DNA of 64,000 nucleotides from Leadbetterella lacunae (GCF_042649125.1 NZ_JBHRYQ010000002.1:56925-120924); one strand, 5' to 3'. Counted from the stretch's first letter, positions 1 to 9,977 are shown. A program made the numbers and translations. Notes: generated by a model not told the origin, from the sequence alone.

Positions 1-1242
1 GACAGTTTTATACTGGGCGACTTGGCCGCTGTGTTACAAAACATAGAGCAAAGCACCGCCGGAACAGATTCAGAAGACGATTTCAATAAACTTTTTGAAG
101 ATTTAGACCTGACCTCTACCAAACTGGGCCGTACCGAAAAAGACAAAAACAAGTTGATCTCAAAAGTGCTCGGGCATTTAAACAAAATAGACTTTGAACT
201 AGAAAAAATAGACTCAGACATATTGGGCGATGCTTACGAATATCTCATTGGGCAGTTTGCGTCTGGTGCTGGCAAAAAAGCCGGAGAGTTTTACACCCCT
301 CAGGAGGTTTCTAAGGTGTTATCAAAGATAGTAACTACCGGCAAAACCAAACTACGCTCGGTATATGACCCCACATGTGGCTCGGGCTCGCTGCTTTTGC
401 GAGTGGCCAAAGAGGTAAAAGACGTCGCATATTTTTATGGGCAGGAGCTAAACCGCACCACCTATAACCTGGCCCGCATGAACATGATCATGCATGACGT
501 GCATTATTCAAAATTTGACATCAAACAAGAAGATACCCTGGAGCGACCGCAGCATATAGACGAGCGTTTTGAGGCCATCGTGGCTAATCCGCCTTTTTCT
601 ACTCAGTGGTCGGCCAATACGTTGTTTTTAACTGACGACCGTTTTAGTCAATACGGCAAATTGGCTCCGGGCTCCAAGGCAGACTTTGCGTTTATTCAGC
701 ACATGATCTATCAGCTGCATGATAACGGCACCATGGCCGTAGTGATGCCTCACGGAGTGCTGTTTCGGGGAGGAGCCGAGGGGCACATTCGTCAGTTTTT
801 GATAGAAGACTGCAACTACCTCGATGCCGTCATTGGCCTTCCTGCCAGTATTTTTTACGGTACCAGTATTCCAACCTGTATTTTAGTGTTTAAAAAATGC
901 CGCGAAAACCCAGATGATATCTTGTTTATAGATGCCAGTCAGCATTTTGAAAAAATAAAAACGCAAAACGTATTAAACGCCGAGCATATTGACAAAATAG
1001 TGGACACCTACCGCCACCGAATGGCGGAAGAAAAATACAGCTATGTGGCTCCGCTAAGCGAGGTAAAGGAAAACGACTATAACCTCAATATACCGCGATA
1101 TGTAGACACCTTTGAGGCCGAAGAAGCCATAGATTTAGCAGAAATAGCTCAAAAACTTAAAGCGGTAGACGCCTCAATGGCCGAAATAGATCAAACTATT
1201 GCCGGTTTTTGTGAAGAATTGGGCATAGATACGCCTTTTTGA
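1..1242 (+). CDS. hsdM: Type I restriction-modification methyltransferase subunit, 5' truncated by window edge
   Basis: N6-adenine methyltransferase subunit of a type I R-M complex; it methylates the site chosen by HsdS using S-adenosylmethionine. The frame is open to the first base of the window, so the N-terminus is missing; the TTG at 22 is only an internal codon. Counting from that codon, the SAM-binding motif I DPTCGSGS is near residues 116-123 and the catalytic NPPF motif is at 189-192, both intact. The acidic, helical C-terminus is usual for HsdM. It is the first visible gene of a co-directional operon with hsdS (from 1490) and hsdR (from 3296), with a RhuM stub in between. The family call is very safe; activity cannot be judged without the missing N-terminus. 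Confidence 0.95.
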   Translation, partial: DSFILGDLAAVLQNIEQSTAGTDSEDDFNKLFEDLDLTSTKLGRTEKDKNKLISKVLGHLNKIDFELEKIDSDILGDAYEYLIGQFASGAGKKAGEFYTPQEVSKVLSKIVTTGKTKLRSVYDPTCGSGSLLLRVAKEVKDVAYFYGQELNRTTYNLARMNMIMHDVHYSKFDIKQEDTLERPQHIDERFEAIVANPPFSTQWSANTLFLTDDRFSQYGKLAPGSKADFAFIQHMIYQLHDNGTMAVVMPHGVLFRGGAEGHIRQFLIEDCNYLDAVIGLPASIFYGTSIPTCILVFKKCRENPDDILFIDASQHFEKIKTQNVLNAEHIDKIVDTYRHRMAEEKYSYVAPLSEVKENDYNLNIPRYVDTFEAEEAIDLAEIAQKLKAVDASMAEIDQTIAGFCEELGIDTPF

Positions 1243-1292
1243 GTAATGAGTCAGAAATGTGAAAAACCTAGGATTGAACGAACGTTTTTGAA

Positions 1293-1493
1293 ATGAGTAA
1301 CAGCGAAATTATAATATACGATTCAGCCGATGAGGTAACCAACATAGAACCCCGGCTAGGAAACAAGGCCGTTTGGCTTACACAGGCACAAAGGCCCGAA
1401 CTTTTTGGTAAGGGGCGTACTACCATAACGGACAATTTTAATGCGAGCATTGACAGCGTAACTAAAAACCTAAATCCAAAGAAAAGACCATGA
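1293..1493 (+). pseudogene. RhuM-family (virulence/DNA-binding-like) gene remnant
   Basis: A 66-aa stub whose first 45 or so residues follow the conserved N-terminus of the RhuM family (SEIIIY near the start, then VWLTQAQ, LFGK, RTTIT). Full-length RhuM proteins are around 300 residues, so most of the gene is gone, and the tail after TTITDNF is unrelated. RhuM genes are frequent passengers between hsdM and hsdS or hsdR in type I operons. Here the stub stop codon overlaps the hsdS start (ATGA at 1490-1493), so it may still help couple hsdS translation. The family call rests on recognisable motifs; the lack of function is inferred from length. Confidence 0.7.
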
Positions 1494-2749
1494 CCAAACA
1501 AACGCGTGTACCGAAATTACGTTTTCCGGAGTTTTCGGAGAACTGGGAAGTTAAAAAGTTGGGAGATATAATTGTAAACCTTGAATCAGGTGTAAGTGTC
1601 AATTCGACTGATGAGTTAATTAGTAACTATGGAGAGTTTGGTATTTTAAAAACAAGTTGTGTTTCTGAAGGCATATTTCAACCAGAGCAACATAAAAAGA
1701 TTTTAAAGAATGATCTTAGAAGAGCAAAAGTTAATCCTCAGAGAGATACGATTTTAATTAGCAGGATGAATACTCCACAACTAGTTGGTCAAATTGGATA
1801 TGTATTTAAAGATTACCCATTTCTTTTTGTTCCAGATAGATTATGGATGGCACGATTAAAAAGTGACTTTAATGTTAAGCTTGTGAGTTTTATTTTGTCT
1901 TCTAAAAAACAAATGAGCAAAGTTTCTAATATTGCAACAGGTACAAGTGGTAGTATGAAAAATATTTCTCAACCTAATTATCTTGCGTTAGAAATTTCTC
2001 TCCCTCCCCTACCCGAGCAAAACAAAATTGCCAATTTCCTAACGGCCATAGATGAAAAAATACAAAGACTGAAAGAGAAAAAATGTCTTTTGGAAGAATA
2101 CAAAAAAGGCCTGATGCAACAGATTTTCTCTCAAAAATTACGTTTCAAACAGGACGACGGCTCTGATTTTCCGGATTGGGAGAAGAAGACTTTAGGGGAG
2201 GTTTTATTAGAACATAAAACTAGAAATATTAGAAATGAAATTATTGAAGTATTTTCTGTTTCTAAGGCTATGGGTGTTATTAATCAGATTGAGCATTTAG
2301 GGCGATCATATGCATCTGATAATATTACTAATTACAAAGTTGTTTTTCCCTATGACTTAATTTATACTAAAAGCCCTACAAGTGATTTTCCCTTTGGGAT
2401 AATAAAACAAAATAAGCTAAATCGAATTGGAATAGTATCGGTATTATACGGAGTTTTTTCTCCAAAAAGTAAATATATTGGATTAATGCTTGATTATTAT
2501 TTCTCAATTTGGCAGCATACGTACAACTATTTAAATCCTCTCGTACAAAAAGGGGCTAAAAATACTATGAATATTGGAAATAAAGACTTTTTGTCTGGAT
2601 CAGAGATTTATTTTCCTTCGACTTTAAATGAACTAAAAAAAATAACTAGTTTCTTAACATCAATAGATGAAAAAATAGGAAAGGTAAGTCGACAAATAGG
2701 CGAAGCTGAAACGTATAAAAAAGGCTTGCTTCAGCAAATGTTTGTATGA
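1490..2749 (+). CDS. hsdS: Type I restriction-modification specificity subunit
   Basis: DNA-recognition subunit of the type I R-M complex. The 419 residues show the classical two-fold layout. Target-recognition domain 1 begins after the PKLRFPEF opening and ends in LPPLPEQNKIANFL plus a helical spacer (about residues 175-215). TRD2 begins after LRFKQDDGSDFPDW (about 220-230) and ends in the second conserved helix (LKKITSFLTSIDEKIG). Each TRD reads one half of a bipartite target, which cannot be predicted from sequence alone. Its start overlaps the RhuM stub stop and its stop overlaps the next ATG (ATGA at 2746-2749), indicating translational coupling. The TRDs are more AT-rich than hsdM and hsdR, as is usual for exchanged specificity domains. 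Confidence 0.95.
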   Translation: MTKQTRVPKLRFPEFSENWEVKKLGDIIVNLESGVSVNSTDELISNYGEFGILKTSCVSEGIFQPEQHKKILKNDLRRAKVNPQRDTILISRMNTPQLVGQIGYVFKDYPFLFVPDRLWMARLKSDFNVKLVSFILSSKKQMSKVSNIATGTSGSMKNISQPNYLALEISLPPLPEQNKIANFLTAIDEKIQRLKEKKCLLEEYKKGLMQQIFSQKLRFKQDDGSDFPDWEKKTLGEVLLEHKTRNIRNEIIEVFSVSKAMGVINQIEHLGRSYASDNITNYKVVFPYDLIYTKSPTSDFPFGIIKQNKLNRIGIVSVLYGVFSPKSKYIGLMLDYYFSIWQHTYNYLNPLVQKGAKNTMNIGNKDFLSGSEIYFPSTLNELKKITSFLTSIDEKIGKVSRQIGEAETYKKGLLQQMFV

Positions 2750-3315
2750 TAAATTTAAAAGACACATTCCTTGAGTCGCAATATTGGATGATGAGCATTC
2801 AGGCAGCGTTTCAACGATCAGGTATTTACACAAATGTTTCAGATAAAACCAAAGAAGTTTTTCGTAGTCAATTACATATATCTGTAAAACAGATTGCGGA
2901 ACAATACAAAACGGAAATCTCAGAAGAACAGCATATACTTAATATTCTGAAACTTCAAAATGCTTCTAAAAATTTAGATTTGTTGAAAAATGGAATACTC
3001 AATTTTGGAATATGTCAAAAATTACTGAATTTGTATTTGAAATATCTTTGGTGTGCTGGTTGGATACCCACTCCACCACATTTTCCGATAGATAGACTCA
3101 TTCAAGAAAGACTAGATTTTAAACAAAACGAAGTTGTTTCATGGACAAAGGATATTCTTACGAGTAAAGATTACATGAAAATTATCGATAATTCTAAGGT
3201 TATTTTGGCTAAAACGGACATTAAAAACTTAGCTGAATTAGAATTAGAAATTTATACACACAACAACTTAAAAGAACTCATGAAACTGAAACGCCATGTC
3301 ACAACCCGAAGTTGA
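2746..3315 (+). CDS. Hypothetical protein embedded in the type I R-M operon
   Basis: I do not recognise this 189-aa, mostly helical protein. It has no signal peptide and no clear membrane segment. Its ATG overlaps the hsdS stop by 4 nt and its 3' end overlaps the hsdR start by 20 nt, so it is translated as part of the operon. A central segment (LYLKYLWCAGWIPTPPHFPI, about residues 97-116) has a helix followed by a Pro-rich loop with aromatic residues. Position between hsdS and hsdR is where accessory genes (RhuM, Fic/DOC, abortive-infection or anti-restriction modulators) are commonly found, so a defence-related role is plausible. That is inference from context only. Confidence 0.75.
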   Translation: MINLKDTFLESQYWMMSIQAAFQRSGIYTNVSDKTKEVFRSQLHISVKQIAEQYKTEISEEQHILNILKLQNASKNLDLLKNGILNFGICQKLLNLYLKYLWCAGWIPTPPHFPIDRLIQERLDFKQNEVVSWTKDILTSKDYMKIIDNSKVILAKTDIKNLAELELEIYTHNNLKELMKLKRHVTTRS

Positions 3316-6169
3316 GTTAGAAAATAAACTTATAGATGCCCTCACTAAGCAGGGGTATCAGTATGTCAGTATTTGCCAAGAGGCTGACCTAACGGCCAAT
3401 CTGAAAACCCAGCTAGAAAAACACAACAAAGTAAGCCTAAGCCAAAAGGAGTTTGGGCAGGTGCTGATACACCTCAACAAGGGCAATGTGTGGGATCGAG
3501 CCAAAATACTCCGCGACAAAATGCAGCTCACCAAAGAAGACGGCAGCAGCATATACTTGGAGTTTATTAACCAAGAGTTTTGGTGCCAAAACCAATACCA
3601 GGTTTCAAACCAAATAAACATGGAGGGCACCTACAAAAACCGGTATGACGTAACCATCCTCATAAATGGCATTCCGCTGGTGCAAATAGAACTAAAGCGA
3701 AGAGGCTTGGAGCTCAAAGAGGCCTTTAACCAAACCCGCAGGTATCAGCAGCACTCTTACGGTGCCAGCTTGGGTTTGTTTCAATACATTCAGATTTTCG
3801 TAATATCAAATGGTGTAAACACCAAATACTACAGCAATAACGCCAAGTTACGTTTTAAGCAGACTTTTTACTGGACAGACAAACAAAACAAGCTCATCAC
3901 CGACTTGTTTGCTTTTACGGAGGCGTTTTTGGAGCCTTGTCATTTGTCGAAAATGATAACCCGCTACATCGTGCTGGCAGAAGCCGAGCGTATACTGATG
4001 GTGTTGCGTCCGTACCAATATTACGCTGTAGAGGCCATCATAGAACGCGTCAAAAATTCTCCAACAGTGGGCCATGCCAAAAATGGCTACATCTGGCACA
4101 CTACGGGTTCGGGCAAAACGCTGACCTCGTTTAAGGCCAGTCAGATATTGACCACCATACCGAGTATAGACAAAGTGGTTTTTGTGGTAGACCGCAAAGA
4201 CCTGGACTATCAAACCCAGAAAGAATTTAATAGTTTTTCGGATGGAAGTGTAGACGGCACTGACAACACCCAAAACCTGGTGAGGCAGTTTACGGATGAC
4301 ACCAAGCTGATAGTAACCACAATTCAGAAGCTCAATACGGCCATTTCGATGAGCAGGCATTTGCAAAAAATGGAAAAGATGAAAGACAAAAAGATCGTCT
4401 TCATTTTTGACGAATGTCACCGTACGCAGTTTGGCGAAACTCATGGCCGTATCAAAGGTTTTTTTAACAACCACCAGATGTTCGGCTTCACGGGAACGCC
4501 TATTTTTGAGCAAAACTCAGTTTCGCTCAATGGCCGCAAGCGAACCACCAAAGAGCTTTTTGACGAGTGTTTGCATCGCTACGTAATCACCGATGCCATC
4601 AAAGACGATAACGTGCTTAAGTTTTCGGTAGAATATGTGGGCAAATACCGTCAAAAGGAGAGCCACAATGAGCTAGATATAGAAGTTGGGGGTATTGACA
4701 CCCATGAACTGCTGGACTCCCCTATTCGGCTCCAAAAGATATCCGAATACATTTTGGGCCATCACGACCAAAAAACACATAACCGTGCCTTTACGGCCAT
4801 GTTTTGTGTGAGTTCGGTTAAGACTTTGATTCAGTATTACGATATTTTTGCGGCATTGAAGGCCGAAGGCCGCCATAATCTAAAAATAGCGACAGTGTTT
4901 AGTTATGCTGCCAACGAAGACATCGCAGAGCCAGACGGCCAAATAGACCTAGATGAGCTAGACAATGTGGACTTTGACAGAGTGGCAGACCCAAAGGCGG
5001 TTTACAAAAAAGCCGATACGTTTAGCAGAGACAAATTGGAGCTGTATATCCAAGACTACAATAAGATGTTTGGCAGCAAACACAGCACCAAAGACAGCCA
5101 ATCGTTTTATAACTATTACAACGAGATATCTAAACGCGTAAAAAACCGAGAAATAGATATTTTGCTGGTTGTCAATATGTTTTTGACGGGCTTTGATAGC
5201 AAAACGCTCAATACGCTTTATGTAGACAAGAACCTGAAATTTCATGGGCTCATTCAGGCGTTTTCGCGAACCAACCGAATTTTGGATGATAAGAAGTCAC
5301 ACGGCAACATCGTGTGTTTCCGTAACCTCAAAGAAGCCACAGACGCGGCCATCGCCTTGTTTTCTAATCCGAACGCAAAAGAAGATATCATATTAAAACC
5401 GTATCCGGATTATATAGCCCGATTTAACGAAAAATATGCCGAACTGTTAGAAATAGCCCCTACCGTAAACAGTGTAAACGAGTTAAGGTCTGAAGACGAC
5501 AAATTGGCTTTTGTGCAAACCTTCAGAGAATTGATTCGCCTCAAAAACGTGATTAACACCTTTGCTGACTTTGAAGCCGAAGACCTGGATATGCCTGACC
5601 AAGACTTTGACGACTACATCAGCAAGTATTTGGATATCAGAGACAGCACCAAAAACAATATAGAAAACCAAAAGGTATCGATCCTTAACGATGTGGATTT
5701 TGAGTTGGAGCTAATTCACCGCGACGAGGTAAATGTGGCTTATATTCTCATGCTATTGGGTAAACTGCAAAGTGGTACGGTAGAAGAACTAGAAAAGAAA
5801 AAGAGAGAGATAAAAGAATTGCTTGAGGGCCAAGTGAAACTGCGTAGCAAGCGATTGCTGATAGAGAAATTCATTTTAGAAAACCTCCCAACCATAGAAG
5901 ATCCAAACGAAGTAGAATCTCGTTTTGAAGAGTTTTGGACATTCGAACGCTCAAAAGCCCTGGAGGTATTGGCAGAAGAAGAACACTTGGATTTGCCTTT
6001 GCTCAATGAGGCCATCGTAACTTTTATGTTTGCCAAACGCATGCCCATCCTTGATGAAATCAGAGATATGCTGCTTGTTAAACCAAAACTGCCGGAGAGG
6101 TCAAAGGTATTTGCTCGTATCAAAGATAAAATCAATGACTTTATCGAGACGTTTATTGAGGGGGTTTAA
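3296..6169 (+). CDS. hsdR: Type I restriction-modification endonuclease/translocase subunit
   Basis: Motor and nuclease subunit that translocates and cuts unmodified DNA. The 957 residues contain, in order, a PD-(D/E)xK-like nuclease domain (YDVTILINGIPLVQIELKRR, with D118, E132 and K134), an SF2 helicase Walker A HTTGSGKT (268-275), a DECH box (372-375), motif III FTGTP near 398-402, and a helical C-terminal domain that contacts HsdM. All key residues are present, so the protein looks active. The start ATG lies inside the preceding gene with a 20-nt overlap, consistent with reinitiation. Its stop overlaps by 4 nt the stop of the convergent gene at 6166-6573. Confidence 0.96.
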   Translation: MSQPEVELENKLIDALTKQGYQYVSICQEADLTANLKTQLEKHNKVSLSQKEFGQVLIHLNKGNVWDRAKILRDKMQLTKEDGSSIYLEFINQEFWCQNQYQVSNQINMEGTYKNRYDVTILINGIPLVQIELKRRGLELKEAFNQTRRYQQHSYGASLGLFQYIQIFVISNGVNTKYYSNNAKLRFKQTFYWTDKQNKLITDLFAFTEAFLEPCHLSKMITRYIVLAEAERILMVLRPYQYYAVEAIIERVKNSPTVGHAKNGYIWHTTGSGKTLTSFKASQILTTIPSIDKVVFVVDRKDLDYQTQKEFNSFSDGSVDGTDNTQNLVRQFTDDTKLIVTTIQKLNTAISMSRHLQKMEKMKDKKIVFIFDECHRTQFGETHGRIKGFFNNHQMFGFTGTPIFEQNSVSLNGRKRTTKELFDECLHRYVITDAIKDDNVLKFSVEYVGKYRQKESHNELDIEVGGIDTHELLDSPIRLQKISEYILGHHDQKTHNRAFTAMFCVSSVKTLIQYYDIFAALKAEGRHNLKIATVFSYAANEDIAEPDGQIDLDELDNVDFDRVADPKAVYKKADTFSRDKLELYIQDYNKMFGSKHSTKDSQSFYNYYNEISKRVKNREIDILLVVNMFLTGFDSKTLNTLYVDKNLKFHGLIQAFSRTNRILDDKKSHGNIVCFRNLKEATDAAIALFSNPNAKEDIILKPYPDYIARFNEKYAELLEIAPTVNSVNELRSEDDKLAFVQTFRELIRLKNVINTFADFEAEDLDMPDQDFDDYISKYLDIRDSTKNNIENQKVSILNDVDFELELIHRDEVNVAYILMLLGKLQSGTVEELEKKKREIKELLEGQVKLRSKRLLIEKFILENLPTIEDPNEVESRFEEFWTFERSKALEVLAEEEHLDLPLLNEAIVTFMFAKRMPILDEIRDMLLVKPKLPERSKVFARIKDKINDFIETFIEGV

Positions 6170-6573
6170 TTTGAGGTTGTTTTATTTAATATTTTCATAG
6201 TGTTTGAAAAACTTGACTTTCCAAATTTATTCACAGATGTTATTTTATAATATACTATTTCGTTTGAGCTAATTATGTCCTTATGATAATATTTCTTTTT
6301 TTTATTTTTGTAGTATTTTGTTATAGTTTTAAATCTGACGTTATCTGTACATTTTTGAACCAAAAAATAATCTGAATCAGAGTTAGATTTCCAACTTAAG
6401 ATATATGCATCTTTTGTTGTGTTATATTTTACTTTAAGTTTTATTTCTTCCTTAGAGTTTAGAATTATTTGGTTATTTTGATTAGTATTTTTTGGAGGTA
6501 TTTGCTTTGGAGTTGTTACTGGTAAAAATATTCCTATTTTGAGATTAAAAATTATTATAAAAAAATTGGTCAC
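6166..6573 (-). CDS. Hypothetical protein with fibronectin type III-like domain
   Basis: A 135-aa protein. The N-terminus has a short hydrophobic stretch (FFIIIFNLKIGIFLPV) that could be a weak signal peptide or anchor. Residues from about 45 on look like one Fn3-type beta-sandwich: a LSWKSNSDSD strand/loop, a charged middle with KKKKKYYHKD, and a closing YYKITSVNKFGKSSFSN that matches the typical Y-x-V-x-A-x-N-x-x-G-x-S ending. Small secreted Fn3 proteins are common in Bacteroidota, but I cannot assign a partner or function. It is convergent with hsdR and not part of that operon. Confidence 0.5.
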   Translation of the reverse strand: MTNFFIIIFNLKIGIFLPVTTPKQIPPKNTNQNNQIILNSKEEIKLKVKYNTTKDAYILSWKSNSDSDYFLVQKCTDNVRFKTITKYYKNKKKKYYHKDIISSNEIVYYKITSVNKFGKSSFSNTMKILNKTTSN

Positions 6574-6607
6574 TTCTTTGTTTCTATTGTTTTAATTTTC
6601 GAAATAT

Positions 6608-6630
6608 AATGGGGTAATTGGTACCCCATT
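6608..6630 (+). terminator. Stem-loop (9-bp stem), possible terminator
   Basis: Perfect inverted repeat AATGGGGTA / TACCCCATT with a 5-nt loop, followed on the plus strand by a T-rich stretch. It may end read-through from the R-M operon. It also lies just upstream of the minus-strand gene at 6166-6573 and could be an operator for it; the sequence does not decide between the two. Confidence 0.4.
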
Positions 6631-7304
6631 TATCTTTTTATTTATTAGCTATTCAAAACCCTTTTGGTATTTCAATTGTGGCAAGTTTATTTATCCTGAT
6701 CTTTACATCATCTCTCGTTCTAATTATTTGTACATATTATTCTTTTTTTAGTAGATTATTTACTACTTTTAGTATTTTCCATTTATATATGCGGATATTT
6801 TTATCTGATTTTGTACAAGATTTATTAATAACAGCGTTCGACTAAAGTATACGGTAGAAACAAATCAGTCCCGTATTTTCACTCAAGCTACTTTTTTTGT
6901 TTGGTGTAATAACAACCCTTTATTCTTTTTTTTCGGCTGCTTTTTTGGCCTTCATTTTTAGGTAGGCCGTACCCTTTTAAAAAAAATAATCGGAGTGGCA
7001 AAGTACCAAAAAAAACAGCACTGCAACCTCCGGCTGTCCATCAAATTCACTTACTCAAAATTCTTTTAATTAGTAGTTTCTATTAAGATTAATTTAGAAA
7101 AAGTATTTCGATTGTCAGTGTGTTGAACCAGCTCAAACCATGCTTGTTTATATTATGACCCATATTTGTTGATTTTTATTCGGATACTAGTAATTAATTA
7201 AGAATATTTTTTATTACTAGAGTTTTCAAATGTGTTTATCTTTTACTAAGTTGTTTAATGAATTTATGTTTTATATGAGCTTTCATTTTATGTTTGGTTT
7301 AGAT
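6631..7304. other. Intergenic, no convincing gene
   Basis: AT-rich DNA with no convincing gene. Around 6930-7040 there is a more GC-balanced patch that on the minus strand ends in a short Lys/Ala-rich reading (MKAKKAAEKK-like) after several stops. It may be the eroded 3' end of a lost gene, but I cannot identify it. Confidence 0.3.
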
Positions 7305-7838
7305 CTATTTCTTTAAGTCAATTTCTGAATGAGTTGGGCTTTGTTTTTTATCGGCTTCATGTATTAAGATAGTTGTTCCAATAATTGCCATTAAAGTTGC
7401 AATTGTCATAAGGAATGCCCATTGTTTATTATTAGGGTATACAGCCAAACCTTCTGGCACGATAGGTCTGGTTTTCTTACCAGTATCCATTATTGCCTCA
7501 TTTAGTTTTTTTAGTGCCAGAGTATTTTCTAATCTATTTGCAGATTTTTGAGGTTGTAGTTTTCGTTTGCTTGCTTCTAAATTTTCATACCAATAGCCAA
7601 TATCTTCATTCTTTGTTTTCCACATAATTGAGGTGAAGCCTTTTGTAAGTTTTTTAGATTTTAAATATGTGAGTGTTTTTGTTAATTCTTCGCTTGCTAT
7701 TTCTTTTGTTGAAGCATTTACCGCTTTTGTCAAATTATTTGTTACCTTTTGGTTTAAAATACTTTCCTTTTGATATCTACTTCTATAGATTAGTATGCAT
7801 ATCAGTATTAGTACTATGCCCAATAGGTTTTTCATCAT
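7305..7838 (-). CDS. Hypothetical membrane protein with two TM segments
   Basis: A 177-aa protein with an N-terminal hydrophobic helix (LLGIVLILICILIY, about residues 5-18), a basic helical soluble middle (about 25-135) and a second TM helix (AFLMTIATLMAIIGTTILI, about 144-162), ending in a short charged tail. I do not recognise the family. It is flanked by long non-coding stretches, and its upstream region carries the first of three related stem-loops. Reading direction and start (ATG ATG doublet at 7838) are plausible because the frame is uninterrupted and composition is protein-like. The role is unknown. Confidence 0.55.
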   Translation of the reverse strand: MMKNLLGIVLILICILIYRSRYQKESILNQKVTNNLTKAVNASTKEIASEELTKTLTYLKSKKLTKGFTSIMWKTKNEDIGYWYENLEASKRKLQPQKSANRLENTLALKKLNEAIMDTGKKTRPIVPEGLAVYPNNKQWAFLMTIATLMAIIGTTILIHEADKKQSPTHSEIDLKK

Positions 7839-7907
7839 TTATTTTTATCTTAGATATTTTGGATGATTAGGTTAGTCTTTGTTAAAGGTTTTCATGGATT
7901 ATTAAAT

Positions 7908-8465
7908 GAGGATGTAAAACATCCTCTTTAACATTCAAATTAATCATAAAAGTTTTCACTTATATGATATTACCCACAGCTTTCTTAATTTTCTAATCTT
8001 AAGGTTTTTAAATATCTTACTTATTTTCATTAATTGAGTTGATTAACAATAAAATTTAATTAATGTGTATTTAGTTTTATTTTCATATTTTTCAAAGTAT
8101 TAATTCAATGGTAAACTTTTACCTATATGTTTGCTTGTGATATACAACTGATTGCTGTCATAATCATCTAGCATTTATTGTTTATCTTTTGATTGATTTT
8201 TTTTTATAGTTTTTAATTCTTTACTTTTGATATACATAATTTTTTTAGAGTGGCAATTCAACTTTTAAAACTGTTATTGTTTTTCGCCCTATCTAAATAG
8301 TATCTTTTTAAATTTTATTTTTATAATATAAAATTAAACGAGGATGCAAAACATCCTCTTTAATCTTTCTGCCTTCATAAAAGTTTAGCTGTTTTATGAG
8401 GATAGCCATGAAAACTTTCTTGTTACTGTTTTTAGAAAAGAAAATAGGATGTAAACATCCTATTT
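7908..8465. repeat. Three related stem-loops (GAGGATG ... CATCCTC) in intergenic DNA
   Basis: Hairpins at 7908-7926 (GAGGATG-TAAAA-CATCCTC), 8340-8358 (the same with one loop change, CAAAA) and 8442-8465 (AAATAGGATG-TAAA-CATCCTATTT). The first two share the following CTTTAA, and the third is followed by a T-run. The intervening DNA (7839-8678) shows no gene. They could be terminators of genes lost from this stretch or copies of a small mobile repeat. Confidence 0.6.
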
Positions 8466-8678
8466 TTCCTTGAATTTATCAACTAATTAAAATTTACCTC
8501 TTACTAGTATCATTCTAATTACTTCTGCAAGTTTATATTTTTTGAGTATCAATTATATCAATCATTGTGTTTTGTTACACAACTCTTAATTTTTAGGTCA
8601 TTTTTTGAATTTCCTAGTTCATTATTTTCCAAAAATCTTGATTTATTTAAAATTATTTATTGATTTTTATATCGATGT

Positions 8679-9977
8679 TGTCCTAAATTGTATCAAAATT
8701 AGGCAAAAAGGTTTTTTTTCTTTTAGGCGATGATTTTAAGTCTGATAGAAAAACAGATCCCCCTGTTTATTATTGCGTTTCTATTTATAGAGTTTTTAAA
8801 TGGCTTATGTAGCCAAATCATAAGGTCAATTTTGACAAATTATTGAGCCCAATGAAGGCGACTAGGTTTGACAAATGCCAGGCATATTTTGAAATTGCTT
8901 TCAGATATTTTAAAATTAAAATAGAGATTAATGTTGTCCACAAATGGATTAATATGTCGTTCTTATTAGTAACAATAAAGGTTTTGACATGTAGTAATTG
9001 CTTAATGTATCTAAAGAAAAATTCAATTTGCCATCTGTTTTTATTCAGTTCGGCTATTGTTTGAGTTGACCACTTGATGTTATTGGACTTGCCGTCCCCG
9101 TTTGTTTTCTATTATTTGCTTATTTTGGTCATCCCATGCTCCCACTCTGCGGAGTTGGTTTGAGTGTTTTTCCTTGGAAATCTTATTGGACAGTGAAATG
9201 ATTTCATATTTCATAATATGTTGTGCGTGTTTATCAGGTAGCTCATTTTCTTTTATTGTAGCAAAGGAAAGATTGTCTTTGTGGCGTATCACGAAGAAAA
9301 CGTCTTTGCTGTTCCAAATACGAAGCATTGGAAAATCATTATAGTATCTATCGGCTACAATAACGCTTCCACTTTGTAATGGGACATTGTAGGCTCCTTT
9401 ATTCTCTCTGCTGCTTCCTTCTATAATATTCACATATATATGTAATTTAGCATCATAATCCAAAAATGTATGCATTTTTACAGCTTTTTTGTGGGTACGA
9501 AATTTAGCCCAATCAAATAGAGACAAACAAAGGCTTATTGTTGTTGAATCTAGAAGATATACAGGCACCCTAATGCGGAGATTTATTCGCCTAGTTTTCA
9601 TGTGCTGTCCTAAATAATCAAGTAGTTGATAATAATAATCTTTGAATAAATCAGCTTTTTTATGCTGGTTTTGATAGCTTAATGAGGACTTTGATGAGGC
9701 CATGAGTTAGACCTAAGTGATTTAGATTCCCTGTAGCTGAACGCAAGTCATTAGAAATATCTCGTAATGAAGTACTTTTCGCAAAATGCCAAAAAAGCAT
9801 AGAAATCAGGTGTGTCCAACTATCCATTCCCTTTTGTTTATAATCAGACTTGTGATGAATTACCAAACTTTGAAAAACCTGTCGAGGAAGTTTAGATATA
9901 ATTTGAGAAAACAAACTTAAATTTGTCATAATGAGAGATGGTTTTTTTGTCAACCTCAAAATTAACTTTTGAGGATA
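8679..9977 (-). mobile_element. IS4-type insertion sequence, inactivated copy
   Basis: An element of about 1.3 kb with imperfect terminal inverted repeats. The left end reads TGTCCTAAATTG followed by TCAAAATTAGG. The right end, in reverse complement, reads TATCCTCAAAAGTT followed by AATTTTGAGG. The single transposase gene is broken by frameshifts. A second, 3'-end-only copy lies inverted at about 24110-24429 and shares the same terminal TATCCTAAA end, which fixes the element boundary. I see no obvious target-site duplication. Confidence 0.75.
8819..9929 (-). pseudogene. IS4-family transposase, frameshifted
   Basis: DDE transposase broken into three frames. The N-terminal part (start ATG near 9929, MTNLSLFSQIISKLPRQVFQ) reads to about 9700 and carries the DUF4372-like opening. 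The middle part (to 9080) holds the first catalytic Asp in LLDSTTISLCLS and the second in VADRYYNDF. The C-terminal part (9079 to 8819) holds the R...E...K signature in NRWQIEFFFRYIKQLL. Frameshifts lie near 9695 and 9085. The catalytic residues are still visible, so the inactivation is recent, but the copy cannot make an intact protein without frameshifting. Confidence 0.8.

Noticed and set aside
3848..4513. 221-aa minus-strand frame within hsdR
   Set aside because: It lies fully inside the helicase codons of hsdR, whose motifs are intact.
6618..6845. 75-aa hydrophobic plus-strand frame
   Set aside because: Composition is what AT-rich non-coding DNA yields (Phe, Leu, Ile), and it starts in the hairpin; no supporting context.
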